From Actinomycetospora corticicola (GTDB lineage: Bacteria > Actinomycetota > Actinomycetes > Mycobacteriales > Pseudonocardiaceae): DNA of 64,000 nucleotides. The stretch is from the NCBI RefSeq assembly GCF_013409505.1, contig NZ_JACCBN010000001.1:3348001-3412000 (forward strand), in the 5' to 3' direction. Shown in pieces: positions 41,484-50,423 of the stretch (position 1 is its first letter; each line of letters starts with the position of its first letter). Below the pieces are notes generated by a model, which had not been told where the DNA came from, made no database searches, and worked only from the letters and a program-made list of their open reading frames with translations. Both the position numbers and the translations under genes were made by a program.

Positions 41484-42742
41484 GACGCGGCGGCCTTCTT
41501 CGCCGCCCGCTGCCGGCGCTCCTCGGCCTTCTCCAGCCCGTCCGACCAGCTGGCGCGGTTCAGGATGAGCCGGCGGTACTGCATGACCTCGGCGCGCTTG
41601 TCGACGGCGAGCGCACCCACCAACCGGTCGCCGCTGCGGTAGAGCGCGACGAAGGCGCCGTCCTCCTCGGAGCCCATGACGACCTCCGTCTCGACCTCCG
41701 GGTGGCCGTCGTCGGCGCGCGAGACGCCGACGAACTGGATGCGGCTCTCGTACCAGTCCGACCAGAAGTACGGCACCGTCTCGTAGGGCTTCGCCGAGGT
41801 CGGGTCGACGGCGTTGCGCGCGGCGAGGGCGCCCTGCTCGGAGGCCGACGTCCAGTGCTCGAGGCGCATCGGGGTGCTCAGCACGTCGTCGAAGAGCGCG
41901 TTCGGCCAGCGCGCGACGTCGCCCGCGGCGTACACCCCGGGGGCGGCGGCCAGCGTCTCGTCGGCGAGCACCCCGTTGTCGACGGTCAGCGACGAGGACT
42001 CCAGCCAAGCGGTGTTCGGCGTCGCGCCGATGCCGACGACGAGCACGTCGGTCCCGATCTCCGTGCCGTCCGCGAGCACGACCGACTCGACGTGCGAGCT
42101 CCCGGTGACCTTCTCCACCGAGGCGCCGGTCAGCACGGTCGTGCCGTGCCGCTCGTGGATCGCGGTGAGCGCCCGGCCCATCCGCTCGCCGACGCCGCGC
42201 ACCAGCGGCACGGGCAGCGCCTCGACGATCGTCACCTCGAGTCCGCGCTTCCGCGCGACCGCGGCGATCTCGGAGCCGATGAACCCGGCGCCCACGACCG
42301 TCACCCGCGGGGTGCCGTCGCGCAGCAGATCCCGCAGGTGCAGGGAGTCGTCCAGGGTCCGCAGCGTCACCACGCCCGCGAGGTCCGGCGCGCACACCGA
42401 GGCGGGCAGCGGGCGGGCGTCGGCACCGGTCGCGATGACCAGCCCGGAGTAGGCGAGGTCGCGGCCGCCCACGGTCACGGTCCGGTTCTCGACGTCGAGC
42501 GCCTCGGCCGGCGCCCCCAGCACCAGCTCGACGTCGAGCTCGTCGAGCTTCTCCCGCTCGCGGTACGTGGGGTCGCGCGGGTCGTCGTCGCCGAGGTGCT
42601 CCTTCGACAGCGGCGGGCGGTCGTAGGGCAGGTGCTCCTCGGAGCCGACCAGCGTGATCGACCCCGCGAACCCGTCGTTGCGCACGGCCTCGACCGCCCG
42701 CAGTCCCGCCAGCGACGCCCCAACCACCACCAGATCGGCCAC
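41480..42742 (-). CDS. FAD/NAD(P)-dependent ferredoxin-type reductase
   Basis: A 420-residue flavoprotein with FAD motif VVVGASLAGLRAVEAVR, the NAD loop VTVVGAGFIGSEIAAVARKRG, and GVYAAGDVARWP, followed by the C-terminal reductase domain (EHWTSASEQGALAARN, PYFWSDWYESRIQFVG). This is the rhodocoxin/putidaredoxin reductase type, which passes electrons from NAD(P)H to a [2Fe-2S] ferredoxin, often for P450s or ring-hydroxylating enzymes. No ferredoxin gene adjoins. The C-terminal Lys/Ala/Arg tail is unusual. It is coupled to the downstream VOC gene. Confidence 0.9.
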   Translation of the reverse strand: MADLVVVGASLAGLRAVEAVRNDGFAGSITLVGSEEHLPYDRPPLSKEHLGDDDPRDPTYREREKLDELDVELVLGAPAEALDVENRTVTVGGRDLAYSGLVIATGADARPLPASVCAPDLAGVVTLRTLDDSLHLRDLLRDGTPRVTVVGAGFIGSEIAAVARKRGLEVTIVEALPVPLVRGVGERMGRALTAIHERHGTTVLTGASVEKVTGSSHVESVVLADGTEIGTDVLVVGIGATPNTAWLESSSLTVDNGVLADETLAAAPGVYAAGDVARWPNALFDDVLSTPMRLEHWTSASEQGALAARNAVDPTSAKPYETVPYFWSDWYESRIQFVGVSRADDGHPEVETEVVMGSEEDGAFVALYRSGDRLVGALAVDKRAEVMQYRRLILNRASWSDGLEKAEERRQRAAKKAAAS

Positions 42743-42887
42743 ACCACGACCCTAGCGACCGTAACCCGCTCTACGGCACCCTCTCTCGGCCCGCTGCGGT
42801 CATCCCTTCGGGGTAGTGCGCTAACACGACCGGCCCATCGAAGCGATCCCCCTTGCACAACGGTTCGAGCGAGGTCGGGGGGTCGCG

Positions 42888-43520
42888 ATGCGGATGACCA
42901 GGGTCGGGATGGCCGGGTCGGCGGTCGTCGTGCTGGGCGCCATCGGCGTCTCCACGGGGCTGGGGCTGACCGACGTCGGGACCGCGCGCCCCGCGGCCGT
43001 CGCCGCGGCGGCCGCTCCGGTCGCCGCCCCGCCGCTCACGGTGTCCCCCGTGACCGCCGGCGTCACCACGCTGCCGTCGACGACCTCGTCGAAGCCGGCC
43101 GCCCGCACCACCACCCGGGCCGCCACGGCCCGGACCACGACCACCCGGAGCACCTCCCGCCCGTCGTCGGGAATGCCCTGCTCGATCAGCGGCGACGGCG
43201 CCTGCGTGTCGCTCTCGGCGAAGCGGGTGTGGCTGGTGCAGGACGGGGAGGTCGTGCGCAGCGCGCCGATCACGAGCGGCCGCCCCGGAGAGCGCACCCC
43301 GACCGGCACCTTCCACGTCACGTGGAAGGACGCGGACCACCGCTCGAGCGAGTTCAACGACGCGCCGATGCCCTGGTCGGTGTTCTTCAACGGCGGGATC
43401 GCCTTCCACACCGGGAGCCTGTCGCGGCAGTCGGCGGGCTGCATCCACCTGTCCGACGCCGTGGCCCGGCAGTTCTTCCGCACGCTCGCGGTCGGTGACA
43501 CCGTCGTCGTCGTGACGTAG
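42888..43520 (+). CDS. L,D-transpeptidase (YkuD domain)
   Basis: A 210-residue exported cell-wall enzyme. After a signal-type helix (MAGSAVVVLGAIGVSTGLGL) comes a long Ala/Thr/Arg/Ser-rich linker, then a YkuD domain with the catalytic motif HTGSLSRQSAGCIHLSD (His and nucleophile Cys). L,D-transpeptidases cross-link peptidoglycan 3-3 or attach proteins. No extra binding domains. ATG 42888. Followed by two hairpins. The linker contains a copy of the dispersed motif at 43160-43173. Confidence 0.9.
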   Translation: MRMTRVGMAGSAVVVLGAIGVSTGLGLTDVGTARPAAVAAAAAPVAAPPLTVSPVTAGVTTLPSTTSSKPAARTTTRAATARTTTTRSTSRPSSGMPCSISGDGACVSLSAKRVWLVQDGEVVRSAPITSGRPGERTPTGTFHVTWKDADHRSSEFNDAPMPWSVFFNGGIAFHTGSLSRQSAGCIHLSDAVARQFFRTLAVGDTVVVVT

Positions 43521-43533
43521 TGCGGGCCGAGGT

Positions 43534-43566
43534 GACCCGGCGCCTCGTGGGGCGAGGCGCCGGGTC
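43534..43566 (+). terminator. Strong hairpin terminator after L,D-transpeptidase
   Basis: GACCCGGCGCCTCG (43534-43547) and CGAGGCGCCGGGTC (43553-43566) are perfect 14-bp arms around TGGGG, 13 bp after the stop codon. Confidence 0.85.
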
Positions 43567-43568
43567 TC

Positions 43569-43602
43569 CTCGTGGGAACCGATCGGGGCGGTTCCCGACG
43601 AG
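43569..43602 (+). terminator. Second, tandem hairpin
   Basis: CTCGTGGGAACCG-like left arm (GGGAACCG at 43574-43581) pairs with CGGTTCCC (43589-43596) and continues with ACGAG after one bulged base. It directly follows the first terminator and probably backs it up. Confidence 0.6.
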
Positions 43603-43788
43603 TGCGACGCGGGCCAGCTGGGGAACGAAACGCCACGCCGTGCTCGTCAACCTCCGCTTCGGAGGCTGTCCTGCCCAACGGTGGTCGGTGCCGGTCGTGA
43701 CGCCCTTCGGTCACGATGCACCCGGTGGAGTGGAACCTCCCGGATCAGGTGTGAAGCGACGACGTGCTCCGTCGTTACAGTGCCCCGG

Positions 43789-44478
43789 GTGAGTCCCCAG
43801 CGTCCGCTCGCCCTGGTCACGGGCGCCTCGCGCGGCATCGGTGCGGCCGTCGCGGCGGCCCTGGCCCCCACCCACGACCTCCTCCTCGGCGGGCGGGACG
43901 CCGCGGCGCTCGCCGACGTCGCGGCCCGGCTGGGTGATCGTGCGCTCCCGTGGCCGGTCGACCTCACCGACCCCGAGGCCCTCGCGGGCGCCACCGAGCG
44001 GATCGACGAGCTGGACGTGCTGGTGCACTCGGCGGGGGTCGGGATGCTCGGGACGGTCGCCGAGCTGGACGTCGCGACCTGGCGCCGGCAGTTCGAGGTG
44101 AACGTGGTCGCCGTGGCCGAGCTGACCCGGCTGCTGCTCCCGGCGCTGCGCGCGTCCCGCGGCAGCGTGGTGTGCGTGAACTCGGGGGCGGGCCTCGCCG
44201 CGCGGCCCGGCTGGGGCTCGTACGCGGCCTCGAAGTTCGCGCTCAAGGCCTTCGCCGACGCGCTGCGGGGCGAGGAGCCCGCCCTGCGCGTGTGCTCGGT
44301 GCACCCCGGCCGTGTCGACACCGACATGCAGCGCGCGGTCGTCGCCCACGAGGGCGGTACCTACGACGGGTCGCGCTACCTGCGCCCGGAGTCCGTCGCG
44401 GCGACGGTCCTGGCGGCGGTCACGGCCTCGCGCGACGCGCATCTCACCGATCTGGTCGTGCGGCCGTCGGAGTCGTAG
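43789..44478 (+). CDS. Short-chain dehydrogenase/reductase
   Basis: A 229-residue SDR with the nucleotide motif TGASRGIGAAVAAAL, HSAGVGMLG (NAG-like), the Ser of NSGAGLAARPG, and catalytic YAASKFAL (Tyr, Lys). It is classical SDR size. The substrate is unknown. GTG 43789 is the start, leaving a very short leader after a TTACAGT-like -10 element at 43775; the longer frame upstream has no homology. The downstream acyl-CoA dehydrogenase follows by 82 bp on the same strand. Confidence 0.88.
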   Translation: MSPQRPLALVTGASRGIGAAVAAALAPTHDLLLGGRDAAALADVAARLGDRALPWPVDLTDPEALAGATERIDELDVLVHSAGVGMLGTVAELDVATWRRQFEVNVVAVAELTRLLLPALRASRGSVVCVNSGAGLAARPGWGSYAASKFALKAFADALRGEEPALRVCSVHPGRVDTDMQRAVVAHEGGTYDGSRYLRPESVAATVLAAVTASRDAHLTDLVVRPSES

Positions 44479-44560
44479 CGCGGCGGAGCTCGAGCACGCG
44501 GACCGGCTGACGGCAGGTGAGAATGCCCCGGACACCGTCGTTCCCCAGGAGGCCCCCGCC

Positions 44561-45718
44561 GTGGACCCGTCCGACTTCGCCGACGTCCTGACCTCCGTCC
44601 GCGAGTTCGTCCGCGAACAGGTCGTCCCGCGCGAGGACGAGATCGAGGAGACCGACCAGGTCCCCGCCGAGCTCCGCGAGGCCTGCAAGGCGATGGGGCT
44701 CTACGGCTTCGCGATCCCCGAGGAGCACGGTGGCATCGGCCTGTCGATGGCCGAGGAGGTCGAGCTCGCGATGGAGCTCGGCTGGACGACGCCGTCGCTG
44801 CGCTCCCTGTTCGGCACCAACAACGGCATCGCCGGCCAGGTCCTGCTCACCGGCGGGTCGCCCGAGCAGCAGGCCGAGTGGCTGCCGCGGCTCGCGTCCG
44901 GCGAGGTGGTGGCGAGCTTCGCGCTGACCGAGCCCGACGCCGGGTCCGACCCGTCCTCGCTCACGACGAAGGCGGTGCGCGACGGGGACTCGTGGGTGCT
45001 CAGCGGCGCGAAGCGCTGGATCACCAACGCGCCGTTCGCCGACGTGCTCATGGTGTTCGCCCGCACCGACCCCGACGCCGCGCCCGCCCGCGGCATCTCG
45101 ACCTTCCTCGTCCCGACCTCGTCGGCCGGGGTCTCCTTCTCCGAGCACGACGCGAAGATGGGCCAGCGTGGCTCCTGGACCTGCGAGGTCTACCTCGACG
45201 ACGTCCGGGTGCCCGCCGAGAACCTCGTCGGCGGCGAGGAGGGCCTGCACCGCGGGTACGTCACCGCGCTCAAGTGCCTCGCGCACGGCCGACTGCACAT
45301 CGCCGCCCTCTGCATGGGCATGGCCGCCCGCCTGGTCCACGAGACGGTCGAGTTCGCCACCCAGCGCGAGCAGGGCGGGCACGCGATCGCCACCTACCAG
45401 CTGGTCCAGGGCCTCGTCGCCGACTCCGTCACCGACTGGCACGCGGGCCGCGCCCTGGTCCGCGAGGCGGCGAAGGCCTACGACGACGGGTCCGACAAGG
45501 TCACCGGCCCCTCCACCGCGAAGTACTTCTGCTCGGAGGCCGTCGGGCGGATCGCCGACCGCGCGGTCCAGGTCCACGGCGGCTCGGGCTACATGCGCGG
45601 CGTGCCGGTCGAGCGCATCTACCGGGACGTGCGCCTCTTCCGCATCTACGAGGGCACGAGCCAGATCCAGCAGGTGATCATCGCCCGGGGCGCGCTGGGC
45701 AAGGCCGCGCGTTCCTGA
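44561..45718 (+). CDS. Acyl-CoA dehydrogenase with YEGT catalytic motif
   Basis: A 385-residue acyl-CoA dehydrogenase: VREFVREQVVPREDEIEETD, FALTEPDAGSDPSSLTTKA, and C-terminal VQVHGGSGYMRGVPVERIYRDVRLFRIYEGTSQIQQ, in which YEGT supplies the catalytic glutamate (absent in the paralogue at 28286). GTG 44561 has AGGAGG upstream. The stop codon TGA is part of a dispersed-motif hairpin (45710-45749). The chain-length preference is not evident. Confidence 0.92.
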   Translation: MDPSDFADVLTSVREFVREQVVPREDEIEETDQVPAELREACKAMGLYGFAIPEEHGGIGLSMAEEVELAMELGWTTPSLRSLFGTNNGIAGQVLLTGGSPEQQAEWLPRLASGEVVASFALTEPDAGSDPSSLTTKAVRDGDSWVLSGAKRWITNAPFADVLMVFARTDPDAAPARGISTFLVPTSSAGVSFSEHDAKMGQRGSWTCEVYLDDVRVPAENLVGGEEGLHRGYVTALKCLAHGRLHIAALCMGMAARLVHETVEFATQREQGGHAIATYQLVQGLVADSVTDWHAGRALVREAAKAYDDGSDKVTGPSTAKYFCSEAVGRIADRAVQVHGGSGYMRGVPVERIYRDVRLFRIYEGTSQIQQVIIARGALGKAARS

Positions 45719-45749
45719 CGGCGGGTGCGCGCACCCGCCGTCGGGAACG
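45710..45749. terminator. Hairpin terminator overlapping a stop codon
   Basis: Two 19-bp arms (45710-45728 and 45731-45749) with one mismatch around GC. The left arm contains the acyl-CoA dehydrogenase TGA. Both arms carry a copy of TTCCYGACGNCGGG. Confidence 0.8.
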
Positions 45750-45799
45750 TGGCTCTCCTGCCACTGGACGACAGCAACGACGCTCCGCTGCCACGGGTG
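45749..45799 (+). repeat. 51-bp dispersed repeat, intergenic copy
   Basis: Directly after the terminator, this segment matches 20446-20496 inside copA at about 44 of 51 positions, with ends GTGGC/GCCAC and the identical core CTGGACGACAGCAACGACGC. It lies between convergent genes, the expected place for such elements. Confidence 0.75.
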
Positions 45800-45806
45800 A
45801 CCGAGC

Positions 45807-47129
45807 TCAGCGCAGGGCCAGGCGCTCCCGGAGCGTGCCGCCGACCGGGGCCGAGGGCATGCGGCCACGGCGGCGGAGTTCCGGCACGACGTGGTGGGCG
45901 ACCTGCTCGAAGCTCCCGGGGACGACGGCGTAGGCCAGGTTGAACCCGTCGGCCCCGGTCTCGTCGACCCAGGTCTCCATCTGGTCGGCCACCTCGGCGC
46001 CCGAGCCGACCGCCACCGGCCCTCGGCCGCCGACCGCGAGGTGCCGGGCGACCTCGCCGACGGTCCACTCGCGGTCCGGGTCGTCGGTGGTGAACGAGGC
46101 GAGGGCGGAGCGGCCGGCGTCGGACTCGACGTAGCGCAGGGGCTGGTCGGGGTCGATGCCGGTGAGGTCGAGCCCGGTCCAGCCGGCGAACAGGGCCAAC
46201 GCACCCTCGAGGGAGAACGACTCGAGGTACTCCGCGTAGAGGTCGGCCGCCTCCGACGAGGAGGCCGCGGCCACCGGGGCGAGCTGGCAGAACACGGTCA
46301 CGGACGCCGGGTCGCGGCCGGCGTCGGACACCGCGGAACGCAACCGGTCGACCTGGCCGGCGAGCACCGTCGTCGAGGGCCCGGAGATGAACACCGCCTC
46401 GGCGTGCCGGCCGGCGAACGCGAGCCCGCGCGGGGAGGCGCCCGCCTGGAAGATCACCGGCGAGCGCTGCGGGGAGGGCTCGCACAGGAACGGGCCGGGC
46501 ACGTCGTACCAGCGGCCGTGGAAGTCGATGTCGTGGACCTTGGCCGGGTCGGTGTACACCCCGTCGGCGGAGCGGACGACCGCGTCGTCCTCCCAGGACT
46601 CCCGCCACAGCCGCCGGCACACCTCGAGGTACTCGTCGGCCTGCTCGTACCGCTGGTCGTGCGCCAGCTGCTCCCCCAGCCCGAGGTTCGCGGCCGCGCT
46701 CGCCAGGTAGCCGGTCACGACGTTCCAGCCGACCCGACCCTTCGTCAGGTGGTCGAGCGTGGTGAACCGGCGGGCGAGGGCGTACGGGTGCTCGTAGGAC
46801 GTCGACACCGTGACGCCGAAGCCCAACGACGACGTCGCCGCCGCCATCGCCGAGACCGGCATCATCGGGTCGCCGAGCGGGATCTGGATGCCGGCGCGCA
46901 CGGCGGCGTCGCGGGAGCCGCCGGCCACGTCGTAGACCCCGAGGACGTCGGCGAGGAACAGCGCGTCGAACCCGGCGTCGTCGAGCAGCCGGGCGTGCGA
47001 GGTCCAGTGGTCGAGGTCGGTGTAGCGGAACCCCTGGTCGGCGGGGTGCCGCCACAGCCCGGGCGACTGGTGGCCCGCGCACATCATGGCGAAGGCGTTG
47101 AGGTGGATCCGGGGGCGCACGAGAGGCAT
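45807..47129 (-). CDS. LLM-class flavin monooxygenase (NtaA/DszA type)
   Basis: A 440-residue two-component FMN monooxygenase: HLNAFAMMCAGHQSPGLWRHP, FLADVLGVYDVAGG, VSTSYEHPYALARRFTTLDHLTKGRVGWNVVTGYL, SPVIFQAGASPRGLAFAGRHAEAVF. This group oxidises compounds such as nitrilotriacetate or dibenzothiophene sulfone with FMNH2 from a partner reductase, which is not adjacent. Start ATG 47129 overlaps the MaoC stop by one base, so they are coupled. The substrate is unknown. Confidence 0.92.
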   Translation of the reverse strand: MPLVRPRIHLNAFAMMCAGHQSPGLWRHPADQGFRYTDLDHWTSHARLLDDAGFDALFLADVLGVYDVAGGSRDAAVRAGIQIPLGDPMMPVSAMAAATSSLGFGVTVSTSYEHPYALARRFTTLDHLTKGRVGWNVVTGYLASAAANLGLGEQLAHDQRYEQADEYLEVCRRLWRESWEDDAVVRSADGVYTDPAKVHDIDFHGRWYDVPGPFLCEPSPQRSPVIFQAGASPRGLAFAGRHAEAVFISGPSTTVLAGQVDRLRSAVSDAGRDPASVTVFCQLAPVAAASSSEAADLYAEYLESFSLEGALALFAGWTGLDLTGIDPDQPLRYVESDAGRSALASFTTDDPDREWTVGEVARHLAVGGRGPVAVGSGAEVADQMETWVDETGADGFNLAYAVVPGSFEQVAHHVVPELRRRGRMPSAPVGGTLRERLALR

Positions 47130-47584
47130 CAGAAGTACGCGCGCGTGACCCACTCGGCGATGCACGCGGGCTTCTCGGAGCCCTCGATCTCGACGGTGAC
47201 CTTCGAGACCACCTGCACCCCGTCGCCGGGCAGGTCCTCGGCGTCGGTGATCGTCACGGTCGCCCGCACGCGGCTGCCGACCTTCACCGGGGCGGGGAAC
47301 CGCACCTTGTTGAGCCCGTAGTTCACGCCCATCGTCACGCCGTCGAGGCGGCGCGCGGAGTTCGCGAGGTGCGGCAGCAGCGAGAGCGTGAGGAAGCCGT
47401 GGGCGATGGTGCCGCCGAACGGGCTCGACGCGGCCCTCTCCGGGTCGACGTGGATCCACTGGTGGTCCTCGGTGTCGTCGGCGAAGCCGTCCACCCGCGA
47501 CTGGTCGACGGTGAACCAGTCCCCCGGGCCCAGCTCGCGACCGACGGCCGCCCGCACGCCGTCCACTCCGGACAGGATCTCCAC
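47129..47584 (-). CDS. MaoC-like dehydratase (hot-dog fold)
   Basis: A 151-residue R-specific enoyl-CoA hydratase-like protein. It has the catalytic Asp/His region FADDTEDHQWIHVDPERAASSPFGGTIAHGFLTLSLL and NYGLNKVRFPAPVKVGSRVR. GTG 47584 has GGAGG five bases upstream. It is directly upstream of and coupled to the LLM monooxygenase, suggesting a joint degradation step. Active residues are intact. Confidence 0.9.
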   Translation of the reverse strand: MEILSGVDGVRAAVGRELGPGDWFTVDQSRVDGFADDTEDHQWIHVDPERAASSPFGGTIAHGFLTLSLLPHLANSARRLDGVTMGVNYGLNKVRFPAPVKVGSRVRATVTITDAEDLPGDGVQVVSKVTVEIEGSEKPACIAEWVTRAYF

Positions 47585-47613
47585 GTGTGCCTCCTCGGAC
47601 TCGTGGGGCGACC

Positions 47614-48876
47614 CTATCGCCGCAGCGCCACCCGGGCGTCCGGCTCGTCGCGCGCCGCCGCCGCGAGCAGGCCCAGCGAGACCATGCTCACGATCACCGA
47701 GGTCCCGCCGGCGGAGATGAGCGGCAGGGTGATCCCGGTGACGGGCAGCAGGCCCAGCACGTAGCCGATGTTGATGACGGCCTGCGCCACCAGCCACACC
47801 GTCAGGGTCGCGACCACCACGCGGTTCCACGGGTCGACCGTCCGCGCCGCGATCCGCAGCCCGACCCACGCCAGCAGCGCGAACAGCCCGAGCACCGCGC
47901 ACGCGCCGACGAGACCGAGCTCCTCACCGAGGATCGCGAACACGAAGTCGTTGGAGGCGTTCGGCAGGTAGCTCCACTGCGCGGCGCCCTGCCCGAGCCC
48001 GTCACCGAGCAGCCCGCCGTCGGCCAGCGAGTACAGCGCCTGCTGGGACTGGTAGCCCGCGCCGAGGGTGTCGTCGCCGCTGCCCAGGAACGACGTCAGG
48101 CGCGCCAGGCGGTAGCTCGCGGTCACCGCGAGCACCGCCACCGCGGCCAGCGCCCCACCGCCGAGCAGCCCGAGCAGCCGTCCCGGCACGCCCGCGAACC
48201 ACAGCAGGGCGAACAGCACGACGACGATGCCCAGCGCGGAGCCGAGGTCGGGCTCCACGACCACCAGACCCGCCGTCAGGACCCCGACCGGGACCACCGG
48301 CAGCAGCCGCCGCACCCCCGTCACGCCGCGCTGCGCCACCAACACATGAGCGCCCCACAGCACGAGCGCGAGCTTCGCCGGCTCGCTCGGCTGCAGGGAC
48401 AGGCCCCCGACGACGAACCACTTCTGCGCGCCCGCCACCGAGGAGCCCAGGCCCGGGACCATCACCGCGCACAGCGCGAGCAGGCTCGCGCCGAGCAGCC
48501 ACGGGCTCGCCACGCGCCAGCGCCGGACCGGGACCCGGCCGGTCAGCCAGAAGGCGACCCCGCCGACCGCGCAGTAGACGAGCTGGTGGGCGAAGACGCC
48601 GTAGGGGTTGCCGGTGCGCGCGAGCGAGTCGATCGACGACGCCGAGAGCACCATGACCAGCCCGAGCCCGGCGAGCACCACGGTCAGGCCGACCACGAGG
48701 TAGTAGGACGCCAGCGGCCGCTGCAGGGTCGCCGCCACCGTGCGCCGGAGCTCGACGACGTGCGGGGCGATCGGGCTGCGCCGGCGGCGGCCGGGGGCGG
48801 CGGTCACGCCGGTCAGCCTCACCGACGGCCCGTCCCGACGGCGGGACGTGGCCCGACCTGCGTGCCGCGGCAGCAT
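47614..48876 (-). CDS. FtsW/RodA/SpoVE (SEDS) family protein
   Basis: A 420-residue peptidoglycan glycosyltransferase of the SEDS family with ten helices: QPSEPAKLALVLWGAHVLV, VVVEPDLGSALGIVVVLFALLW, LPNASNDFVFAILGEELGLVG (with the catalytic Asp nearby) and LPLISAGGTSVIVSM. The motifs are closer to FtsW than to RodA. No Mur or Fts gene and no cognate class B penicillin-binding protein lies nearby, so it is an orphan paralogue. The first 35 residues are basic; an internal start is possible. The dispersed motif (TCCCGACGGCGGG, 48833-48845) is at the 5' end. Confidence 0.9.
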   Translation of the reverse strand: MLPRHAGRATSRRRDGPSVRLTGVTAAPGRRRRSPIAPHVVELRRTVAATLQRPLASYYLVVGLTVVLAGLGLVMVLSASSIDSLARTGNPYGVFAHQLVYCAVGGVAFWLTGRVPVRRWRVASPWLLGASLLALCAVMVPGLGSSVAGAQKWFVVGGLSLQPSEPAKLALVLWGAHVLVAQRGVTGVRRLLPVVPVGVLTAGLVVVEPDLGSALGIVVVLFALLWFAGVPGRLLGLLGGGALAAVAVLAVTASYRLARLTSFLGSGDDTLGAGYQSQQALYSLADGGLLGDGLGQGAAQWSYLPNASNDFVFAILGEELGLVGACAVLGLFALLAWVGLRIAARTVDPWNRVVVATLTVWLVAQAVINIGYVLGLLPVTGITLPLISAGGTSVIVSMVSLGLLAAAARDEPDARVALRR

Positions 48877-48904
48877 CCGGACGCGCGGGACGTCCGGGGC
48901 GATG

Positions 48905-49810
48905 TCACCGGCCGGGCTGCTCCCACCACAGGCCCGAGCCGCGCTCCCCCGCCGCCTCCTGCTCGTCGAGCTCGGCGTCGATCCGCCGGGCCTCCCGGGC
49001 GTCCGCCGCGGCGAAGCGGGCCGCGATCGCGCCGAGGAAGGGCAGCCCGGCGAGGTCGCCGCCGATCCACCACACCCCCGCGCCGATCGCCTGGTCGTCG
49101 CGGGGGCTCGGGCCCCAGGACCGGTCGACCGCCGTGTAGTGCGCGACCGCGAGCAGCGGGCCGAGCCAGAGCACCAGGCCGAGGACGCCGTCGGTGACCA
49201 CCTCGGCGATCGCGATGCCGAGCGTCAGCCCGTGGTGGGTGGTGCGCGGCACGGGGTCGATCTGCAGGCGGCTGATCGCGTAGAGCAGGCCCGCGGCCAG
49301 CAGCCCGACCGAGACGACGCCGCTCACCGTCGCGCTGCGCAGCTCCAGCGGGTAGAGCCCGGTGAGGTAGAGGACGAACGGCGGTGCCACGAGCGCGAGG
49401 GTCGCCGCCCCGGGAGCGGTGAGGGCCCGCGCGACCCCGGAGCGCCGCCACCGGCCCAGGGTCACGACGACGGGTCCCGGGAGCGTTCCGCGGGCGAGGG
49501 TCAGGGGCGCTCCCGCCGCGAGCAGCATCGGGGCCACGACGAGCAGGACGACGCCCTGGAGGGCGCGGGTCCAGAAGAGGGTGTCGTCGTAGACGGCGAT
49601 CGCGCTGCACCCGATCACCGCCAGCAGGACGACGCCGGCCCCGAACGCGACCGTGCGGCGCACCGGCCACGGGCCGGCGAGGCGGCGCACCCCGAGGCCG
49701 TAGCCGCCCCCGAGCAGCGCCATCCCACCGAGGACCCCCGGGGCGGCGGTCCAGGCGGTGAACAGGCGCGCGGCGGTCAGCGGGGGCAGGCCCGCGCCCG
49801 GGACGATCAC
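48905..49810 (-). CDS. CtaG-like cytochrome c oxidase assembly protein
   Basis: A 301-residue membrane protein of the Caa3-type CtaG family, with seven to nine helices, GVVLLVVAPMLLAAGAPLTLARG, LALVAPPFVLYLTGLYPLELR and HHGLTLGIAIAEVVTDGVLG, plus the Trp-rich WWIGGDLAGLPFLG. These proteins help insert copper into cytochrome oxidase. It is shorter than the CopD/CtaG fusion at 16892. The start at GTG 49810 is chosen as the first that gives a short leader; the longer frame overlaps the recombinase. A charged C-terminal tail (REARRIDAELDEQEAAGE) is cytoplasmic. Confidence 0.8.
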   Translation of the reverse strand: MIVPGAGLPPLTAARLFTAWTAAPGVLGGMALLGGGYGLGVRRLAGPWPVRRTVAFGAGVVLLAVIGCSAIAVYDDTLFWTRALQGVVLLVVAPMLLAAGAPLTLARGTLPGPVVVTLGRWRRSGVARALTAPGAATLALVAPPFVLYLTGLYPLELRSATVSGVVSVGLLAAGLLYAISRLQIDPVPRTTHHGLTLGIAIAEVVTDGVLGLVLWLGPLLAVAHYTAVDRSWGPSPRDDQAIGAGVWWIGGDLAGLPFLGAIAARFAAADAREARRIDAELDEQEAAGERGSGLWWEQPGR

Positions 49811-49865
49811 GGCCGCAGCACACGCCCGCCGGTGTACGTCGGGCGTGAAGCCCGGTCCCCGGGCC

Positions 49866-50423
49866 CTACGTCGGCCGCCGCAGGTGGCCGTACACGGTGG
49901 TGCGGGGGACGTCGAGCTTCTCGGCGATCTCGGTGACCGACCGGCCCTCGTCGTAGAGCCGCTGCGCCTCGGCGGCGGCGTCCGCGCCCAGCCGCGGGGG
50001 GCGGCCGCCGCGGCGTCCCCGGGCCCGCGCGGCGTCGAGACCGGCGCGCGTGCTCGCGGAGACGAGGGTGCGCTGCAGCCCGGCCAGCAGTTCGAGGGTG
50101 GGCAGCATCCCGGCGCCGGCGTCGGTGGTCGTGTCGAGGCCCTCCTCGAGCGACCGCAGGTCGGCGCCGACCGCGAGCAGACGCTGCCCGACCTGGACGA
50201 GGTGCAGGACCGAGGAGGCCAGCCGGTCGAGGCGGGTGACCACGAGGACGTCGCCCCGGACCAGGTCGCCGAGGACTGCCTCCAGCTCCGGGCGCGCACC
50301 GCGGGTGCCCAGCGAGGTGTCGACGCGGATCCGGTCCGCGGGCACGCCCTCGGCGCGCAACCGCTCGACCTGGTCCGAGGCGTCGTCGCTCGCCGACGTC
50401 ACCCGTGCATAGCCCCGCAGCAC
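49866..50423 (-). CDS. Serine recombinase-like protein with altered active site
   Basis: A 185-residue protein of the resolvase/invertase type. It has an N-terminal catalytic domain (MLRGYARVTSASDDASDQVERLRAEGVPA, GDVLVVTRLDRLAS) and a C-terminal helix-turn-helix (DEGRSVTEIAEKLDVPRTTVYGHLRRPT). In gamma-delta resolvase the nucleophile is the Ser of RVS; here the sequence is RVTS, with Thr at that position. The LDRLGR Arg is replaced (LDRLASS) and the AER-type Glu is Gln (LQRT). Three catalytic changes suggest it no longer cuts DNA and may act as a DNA-binding regulator, though Ser10 could substitute. No inverted target repeat or transposon surrounds it. GTG 50423. Confidence 0.8.
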   Translation of the reverse strand: MLRGYARVTSASDDASDQVERLRAEGVPADRIRVDTSLGTRGARPELEAVLGDLVRGDVLVVTRLDRLASSVLHLVQVGQRLLAVGADLRSLEEGLDTTTDAGAGMLPTLELLAGLQRTLVSASTRAGLDAARARGRRGGRPPRLGADAAAEAQRLYDEGRSVTEIAEKLDVPRTTVYGHLRRPT

